This document shows positions 6,606 through 10,071 of a DNA stretch of 10,071 nucleotides, piece by piece. Under the pieces are notes generated by a model. It did not search any database, was not told the DNA's origin, and saw only the letters and a list, made by a program, of their open reading frames with translations. This DNA comes from an uncultured Bacteroidales bacterium (GTDB lineage: Bacteria > Bacteroidota > Bacteroidia > Bacteroidales > Paludibacteraceae). How positions within the stretch are numbered: the stretch's first letter is position 1; the number at the start of each line of letters is the position of its first letter. The stretch spans positions 1-10,071 of the forward strand of contig CALATT010000036.1 of NCBI GenBank assembly GCA_937891905.1, given 5' to 3'. The translations under genes and the position numbers were made by a program.

Positions 6606-6743
6606 ATGAAACTGAGAAAAGTAAAGACTACGCCACTAAACTGCCCAGCAGGGCGTAGCAATTGCGATACGTGTCCGTTCAGTAACGGAGTTGAAAAAAG
6701 CAGAGTGTATTGCTACTATGGCGATCCAAATTGGATAAAATAG
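6606..6743 (+). CDS. Cysteine-rich microprotein B, 45 residues
   Basis: An ATG at 6606, two bases after the previous stop and preceded by an AAGAGGA Shine-Dalgarno-like sequence 7 bases upstream, opens a 45-codon frame ending in TAG at 6741-6743. The peptide has C13, C20, C23 and C36 (LNCPAGRSNCDTCPFSNG ... YCYYG), including a CxxC pair, and so could bind one zinc ion. It shares the C-P-F element with the preceding cysteine-rich peptide but is not an obvious duplicate. Its N-terminus is basic (MKLRKVK). No family recognised. The Shine-Dalgarno-like site and neat spacing support a real gene despite the small size. Confidence 0.6.
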   Translation: MKLRKVKTTPLNCPAGRSNCDTCPFSNGVEKSRVYCYYGDPNWIK

Positions 6744-6747
6744 GAGG
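6742..6747 (+). promoter_or_regulatory. Strong Shine-Dalgarno AGGAGG for the membrane protein at 6755
   Basis: AGGAGG overlaps the stop of the preceding microprotein. It is only 1 base from the ATG at 6749 but 7 bases from the ATG at 6755. The normal spacing therefore favours 6755 as the start of the next gene. Confidence 0.7.
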
Positions 6748-6754
6748 AATGAGT

Positions 6755-6919
6755 ATGGAAATAACAAAACGTAAAAGAATTACACTGATAATCGTTATAT
6801 CATTATTAGCACCACTCCTCAATGAGAATCTGCATAATTATAGCGGCATTGAGTTTATGGTGCAATATGCAATATTGTTTGCGATAGCATTGGTTCTTAT
6901 GTGGGTTTTAACTTGGTAA
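6755..6919 (+). CDS. Small inner-membrane protein, 54 residues, two hydrophobic segments
   Basis: The start at 6755 is chosen from the AGGAGG seven bases upstream; an ATG at 6749 is in the same frame. The peptide begins with a basic cluster (MEITKRKR). A first hydrophobic stretch follows at about residues 9-22 (ITLIIVISLLAPLL), then a short polar loop NENLHNYSG and a second longer stretch at about 32-53 (FMVQYAILFAIALVLMWVLTW). A two-helix hairpin in the membrane with both ends in the cytoplasm is likely. Length and shape are compatible with small phage membrane effectors such as superinfection or holin-like proteins, but there is no lysis gene nearby and no family was recognised. Function unknown. 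Confidence 0.65.
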   Translation: MEITKRKRITLIIVISLLAPLLNENLHNYSGIEFMVQYAILFAIALVLMWVLTW

Positions 6920-6925
6920 AAATAA

Positions 6926-7342
6926 ATGAGTATGAATAGCAAATTTTTCGTATCTCTTGAGGCAGCAAGGCTGCTAAAGGAGAAAGGGTATGATGAAAAA
7001 GTGGAATATATGTACGATGACAGCATATTGACCAGTATACGTGTACTGACTAATAGTCAAATCGATAGATATTATCGTAATATGTACGGAATTGAGTTCT
7101 ACGGAGCACCTACCAAAGCCGAAGCCATTGATTGGCTGGAAAGCAAGGGAATAGTGGTAGAGTTGGCGTACGACAACGATGAACTGCAAAAAGATGACTC
7201 GGAATGGGTATACTACATATATCAATACGATAATGACGGATTGTTAGATGAAACAGTGTCCAGCTGGGGAATGGGTGAGATTTACGATACCCGATTGGAA
7301 GCCGAAGAGGCTGCAATCATTAAAGCATTGGAGTTGTTATGA
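6926..7342 (+). CDS. Conserved hypothetical phage protein, 138 residues
   Basis: The ATG at 6926 is followed by a second in-frame ATG two codons later (MSM), as at the preceding gene; the leader is A-rich. The protein opens with FFVSLEAARLLKEKGYDE and has a mid-part APTKAEAIDWLESKGIVVEL (61-80) and an end YDTRLEAEEAAIIKALELL (120-138). This three-block plan (SLE.A.LLKEKGF, P.. .EA..WL..KGI, T..EA.EAAI..AL.L) is one I recall from many uncharacterised small proteins of Bacteroidetes phages and conjugative elements. It is acidic and mixed alpha/beta. It is translationally coupled to the next gene by an ATGA overlap. Function unknown. Confidence 0.8.
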   Translation: MSMNSKFFVSLEAARLLKEKGYDEKVEYMYDDSILTSIRVLTNSQIDRYYRNMYGIEFYGAPTKAEAIDWLESKGIVVELAYDNDELQKDDSEWVYYIYQYDNDGLLDETVSSWGMGEIYDTRLEAEEAAIIKALELL

Positions 7343-7701
7343 CACGAGAAGAACAAATAAAAGCTGCAGCAAAGGAAACAACAGGGCTATTCAGTTATAG
7401 GAATGGTTACTCTACCACAGAAGATGCTTTCATCGCAGGAGCAGAATGGGCAGACAAGTATGTTAATTACGATTCAGAAGTTATGTTTAGGCTTCCAAAC
7501 GGCACTATTGAGATTTGTACTATTGAAAAACTAATCGCTATGCACAATAATCTTCTTATGATAGTTGAGAGCAGAACGGTTGCAGGCGCTTTTAGAAGAT
7601 TAGATAAGGCGGTATGCGATTGGAAAGATTCTGTTCGCGGTAGTTTGAGTAGTTTAACAACAAGATTCATTAGAAAAACGAACAATGAAACCGCAGAGTA
7701 A
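7339..7701 (+). CDS. Conserved hypothetical protein with AFIAGAEWADK motif, 120 residues
   Basis: It starts in an ATGA overlap with the previous gene. The N-terminal part ends in DAFIAGAEWADKYV (29-42), a helix signature (AFxxGAxWA) that is common in small Bacteroidetes phage proteins of unknown function. The middle, MFRLPNGTIEICTIEKLIAMHNNLL, looks like two strands and a helix. The C-terminal third (FRRLDKAVCDWKDSVRGSLSSLTTRFIRKTNN) is basic and amphipathic and could contact nucleic acid or membrane. The 3' end overlaps the next gene by 17 bases in another frame. Function unknown. Confidence 0.75.
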   Translation: MTREEQIKAAAKETTGLFSYRNGYSTTEDAFIAGAEWADKYVNYDSEVMFRLPNGTIEICTIEKLIAMHNNLLMIVESRTVAGAFRRLDKAVCDWKDSVRGSLSSLTTRFIRKTNNETAE

Positions 7702-7933
7702 CGGTCTAATAGAGTTAGTAGAGGAGCGTAGCAACGACAAGGGCTTCTTCTGCATGGACTTGGTCAGCCACATTACGGACGATCCGCAGTTTGACGGCAG
7801 CTGGGAGTACTGGCACACGAGATTCTTCCAAGCCGCGATGAAACAATGTGCGTACGCAGATGTTTGCGCCCGACACGCAAGCACGATCGCAAAGCACGGT
7901 AGATTACCAATACAATTAACACTTGAGTTATGA
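7685..7933 (+). CDS. Hypothetical protein, 82 residues
   Basis: It begins 17 bases inside the end of the previous gene and ends in an ATGA overlap with the next, so it lies within the coupled gene chain. The sequence MKPQSNGLIELVEERSNDKG is followed by an aromatic, charged middle (DPQFDGSWEYWHTRFFQAAMKQC) and a helical end with cysteines at positions 24, 55 and 61 and several histidines. With only three Cys it does not form an obvious zinc finger. No family recognised; the start at 7685 is the only ATG that keeps the full frame. Confidence 0.65.
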   Translation: MKPQSNGLIELVEERSNDKGFFCMDLVSHITDDPQFDGSWEYWHTRFFQAAMKQCAYADVCARHASTIAKHGRLPIQLTLEL

Positions 7934-8196
7934 ATGAAAAAATACAAAAGCAATTAGAGTTCGTTACAGGCTCTAAGGATTACCCTCGATACGGATACAT
8001 GACATTAAGCCGTTGCAAAATGGATTGTCAGTTCTATTTAGGGTACGGAAACAGAAACAAACAAAGGCTTTACATGGGCGATCCTAAAGACCATATCGCA
8101 TTCATGAAAGAATTGTGGAAGCACCTTGAGGAAAAGCCCGAGTGGCTAACGTGGGAGCAGATAGAAGATTTTGAGCGACAAATGGTGCAGTCATGA
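7930..8196 (+). CDS. LPD11-like domain protein, 88 residues
   Basis: The central and C-terminal part matches the pattern I know as LPD11 (large polyvalent protein-associated domain 11): DCQFYLGYGNR (32-42), an LYMGD turn (48-51), HIAFMKELWKHL (55-66) and KPEWLTWEQIEDFERQM (69-85). In large polyvalent proteins of phages and conjugative elements this domain sits beside methylases, helicases and primases. It also occurs as a free small protein in Bacteroidetes mobile elements. Its biochemical role is unknown. Both ends are ATGA overlaps with the neighbours, so expression is coupled. The family name comes from memory of the motif, not from a profile search. Confidence 0.75.
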   Translation: MNEKIQKQLEFVTGSKDYPRYGYMTLSRCKMDCQFYLGYGNRNKQRLYMGDPKDHIAFMKELWKHLEEKPEWLTWEQIEDFERQMVQS

Positions 8197-8639
8197 ATAT
8201 CGTAGAGCCAATAATGGTCATTCGTATTGATGTGTCAATGCTGAACGAGCCGCAAGTAGTCGAAGAAGTCGTGTACTATCGCGCTGACCTAAAAATGAGC
8301 CGTACATTGCGCTGGAAGTGGTACTTTGAATACCTTGCAGCAAGGGTCAAAGTTAAACACCCTAAACGCACCGTGCGCCTGCAGATCGTTCAAAAGTCTG
8401 CCGACCTAAAATTAGGCGACGAATACATTGCGCAAAAGTCGAGGACGCTAATCAAAGCGAAACGCGCTCAAATCGCAAAGCTGGAGAAAGACCACACAAC
8501 CGATTTGTTTAGTTTCGCAGAATTGGATAGAGCGGATAAGATATGTAGGCTACGAAAGGAAATCAGCGCTCTTGAGCGTGGCGAGTTCCCCTATTACTAT
8601 CCACTCGAAAGTAAGAATGTAATCAAACAATGGATTTGA
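8193..8639 (+). CDS. Conserved hypothetical basic protein with coiled coil, 148 residues
   Basis: It starts in an ATGA overlap. Residues 1-70 hold a beta-rich N-terminus (IMVIRIDVSML) and a basic aromatic helix RTLRWKWYFEYLAARVKVKHPKR (37-59). I recall the WKWYFEY...A...VK.P...V element from uncharacterised Bacteroides phage proteins. Residues about 80-129 (AQKSRTLIKAKRAQIAKLEKDH ... RLRKEISALERG) form a charged coiled coil. The end, EFPYYYPLESKNVIKQWI, is aromatic. The strong positive charge would suit DNA or RNA binding, but no motif proves it. It ends three bases before the next ATG. Confidence 0.75.
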   Translation: MNIVEPIMVIRIDVSMLNEPQVVEEVVYYRADLKMSRTLRWKWYFEYLAARVKVKHPKRTVRLQIVQKSADLKLGDEYIAQKSRTLIKAKRAQIAKLEKDHTTDLFSFAELDRADKICRLRKEISALERGEFPYYYPLESKNVIKQWI

Positions 8640-8642
8640 GTT

Positions 8643-9281
8643 ATGAAAGAGGCTACAAAACTGAGAAACGCCCTCATGAAGACCCTTTGCCTAAAGGCGG
8701 ACATGACCAACGCGACAGCAGGAGCGGAAGATAGCGTGAACACGAGAATCATCTCCCCGATCTGCATTATGGATATAGCGTATGGCATTTGGCAAGAACA
8801 TGTGCTTGCAGCCATGAACCCACAAGGAGAGGTCAAGGCTTGCTCGGACGTGATAAAGCGCATGTGGAGTACAAGTATCTACGGCAAAAAGAGCCTGTTC
8901 TACAAGAACCTCAACGACGACGGAATATACCAACTGTCGAATTATTCGGACGAGTTGGCAGCAGCTATTAAGAGCGACTTGCAATACCTTTACTTCCACT
9001 TCTTGAGCAAGTTTATGTGCGTTGAAGATACAGAGGTTAGATGTGTATTCGCAAAGCTGCTTTTGATAGAAACAATCCTTTCTATCTCACAACGACACCT
9101 GCGAAGATTATGCGTTGAATACAAGCCGTTGGACAAGTTGAATGACAAGTACGCAACGCTGTGTAGTATCTACCTTGCCTCTCACTCGGAGCAGCCAGCA
9201 ATGGACTTTGAAAACGATAAGGAGCTGACAGGTATGTTACAAAGAATTAGTGATAAAGTATTGAAAAAAGTGTATCAATGA
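8643..9281 (+). CDS. Hypothetical helical protein, 212 residues
   Basis: The ATG at 8643 follows the previous stop by three bases, and the 3' end overlaps the methyltransferase ATG by 4 bases (ATGA), so the two are probably translated together. The protein is almost entirely helical by eye. It has an early block DSVNTRIISPICIMDIAYGIWQEHVL (about 30-55), a middle ALAAAIKS-type helical run with an aromatic segment LQYLYFHFLSKFM, and a helical bundle VRCVFAKLLLIETILSISQRHLRRL. No membrane segment, nuclease or ATPase motif is evident. No family recognised. Its coupling to the methyltransferase makes a partner or anti-restriction role conceivable, but this is only context. Confidence 0.75.
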   Translation: MKEATKLRNALMKTLCLKADMTNATAGAEDSVNTRIISPICIMDIAYGIWQEHVLAAMNPQGEVKACSDVIKRMWSTSIYGKKSLFYKNLNDDGIYQLSNYSDELAAAIKSDLQYLYFHFLSKFMCVEDTEVRCVFAKLLLIETILSISQRHLRRLCVEYKPLDKLNDKYATLCSIYLASHSEQPAMDFENDKELTGMLQRISDKVLKKVYQ

Positions 9282-10071
9282 AACGATTATTTTACATAGA
9301 CCTATTTTGTGGCGCTGGTGGTACGAGTACAGGCGTAGAACGCGCCATGTACAACGGAGAAAAGTGCGCAGAGGTTATAGCGTGTGTCAATCACGATAAG
9401 AACGCAATCGCCTCTCACGCTGCCAACCACCCTAACGCGCTACATTTCACGGAAGACATTCGCACGCTCGATCTGACGGAGTTAGTGGCGCACACGAACA
9501 AGAAGCGTAGCAGCTGCCCCGATTCGCTGGTAGTGCTTTGGGCTTCCCTTGAGTGTACCAATTTCAGCAAGGCGAAAGGCGGTCAGCCACGCGACGCGGA
9601 TAGCAGAACGCTTGCAGAGCATTTATTTCGCTATATCGAGGCGCTCGACCCCGATTATATCTACATCGAAAATGTGGAGGAATTTATGTGCTGGGGAGAC
9701 CTTGATGAGCAGGGCAAGCCAGTATCAAAAGACAGAGGACGCTTGTACATGCGCTGGGTAAGAACGGTATGCAAGTACGGCTACGATTTCTCCCATAGGC
9801 TACTCAACTCTGCTAATTACGGAGCATACACCTCTCGCACGCGGTTCTTCGGGATCTTCGCAAAGAAGAACTTACCTATCGTATTTCCCGAGCCTACCCA
9901 TTGCAAGAACGGCAAGCAGGATATGTTCAACAACCTACAAGCGTGGAAGCCTGTTAAAGAGGTGCTGGAGTTAGAGGACGAGGGCAAAAGCATTTTCGAC
10001 CGCGAAAAGCCGCTTGTAGATAGAACGCTGGAACGCATATACGCGGGCTTGATTAAGTTTGTGGCAGGCGG
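9278..10071 (+). CDS. C5 cytosine DNA methyltransferase with LECTNFS motif IV (3' end cut by window)
   Basis: The frame starts in an ATGA overlap and stays open for 264 codons to the right edge. Motif I DLFCGAGGTSTGVE (8-21) binds S-adenosylmethionine. Motif IV contains the catalytic C93 in WASLECTNFSKAKGG (88-102), motif VI is IENV (130-133, catalytic Glu 131), and motif VIII is represented by YTSRTRFFGIF (184-194). The enzyme would form 5-methylcytosine in phage DNA, probably protecting it from host restriction. Two differences from the textbook family are visible: the PPCQ loop is LECT, and the usual Q-x-R-x-R is S-R-T-R preceded by Thr. Bacteroidetes phage methyltransferases with ECTNFS are known to me. 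No restriction endonuclease is nearby, so it looks like an orphan. The target recognition domain and motifs IX-X are mostly beyond the window, so specificity cannot be guessed. Confidence 0.9.
   Translation, partial: MKRLFYIDLFCGAGGTSTGVERAMYNGEKCAEVIACVNHDKNAIASHAANHPNALHFTEDIRTLDLTELVAHTNKKRSSCPDSLVVLWASLECTNFSKAKGGQPRDADSRTLAEHLFRYIEALDPDYIYIENVEEFMCWGDLDEQGKPVSKDRGRLYMRWVRTVCKYGYDFSHRLLNSANYGAYTSRTRFFGIFAKKNLPIVFPEPTHCKNGKQDMFNNLQAWKPVKEVLELEDEGKSIFDREKPLVDRTLERIYAGLIKFVAG

Noticed and set aside
1..10071. CRISPR array, tRNA, rRNA, insertion sequence or integrase
   Set aside because: No regularly spaced repeats, cloverleaf, transposase or recombinase motifs were seen on either strand.

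Overview
The window looks like part of a bacteriophage (or prophage) genome whose host is probably a gut Bacteroidales. Every supportable gene is on the plus strand, genes are tightly packed with many 4-base ATGA stop/start overlaps, most starts follow A-rich leaders instead of a Shine-Dalgarno site, and several small proteins resemble families I know mainly from Bacteroides phages and mobile elements. This assignment rests on gene content and remembered family resemblance, not on a search. No structural, lysis, integration or tRNA gene is visible, so lifestyle (lytic or temperate) cannot be judged.

Region 1 (1-4874) is a DNA recombination and replication block. It holds the C-terminal part of a YqaJ-type recombination exonuclease, a short repeat-rich gap, a superfamily 2 helicase with an added PFGKYKG-type C-terminal domain, a DUF6291-like replication initiator or replisome organizer, and a primase-helicase with a four-cysteine zinc ribbon, TOPRIM and RecA/DnaB-like ATPase. 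The linker of the initiator gene is AT-rich, with ATTGAT repeats followed by three inverted repeats. It is the best candidate in the window for a replication origin.

Region 2 (4884-9281) is a run of fifteen small genes, nearly all of unknown function. They include a 37-residue and a 54-residue membrane peptide, two adjacent cysteine-rich microproteins, a possible ASCH/PUA-like protein and an LPD11-like protein. This is the kind of accessory early region where host-takeover and anti-defence genes are often found, but no gene here can be given such a role from sequence alone.

Region 3 (9278 to the right edge) is a C5 cytosine DNA methyltransferase, cut by the window end. Its catalytic motif reads LECTNFS instead of the usual PPCQ. 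It could protect phage DNA from host restriction.

Taken together: the exonuclease and SF2 helicase would serve recombination or fork processing, the initiator and primase-helicase would start and drive replication, and the methyltransferase would modify the product. I did not find a convincing entirely new system. The most notable leads are the intragenic origin candidate, the SSB-like acidic tail on the primase-helicase, the unusual methyltransferase motifs and the paired cysteine-rich microproteins.
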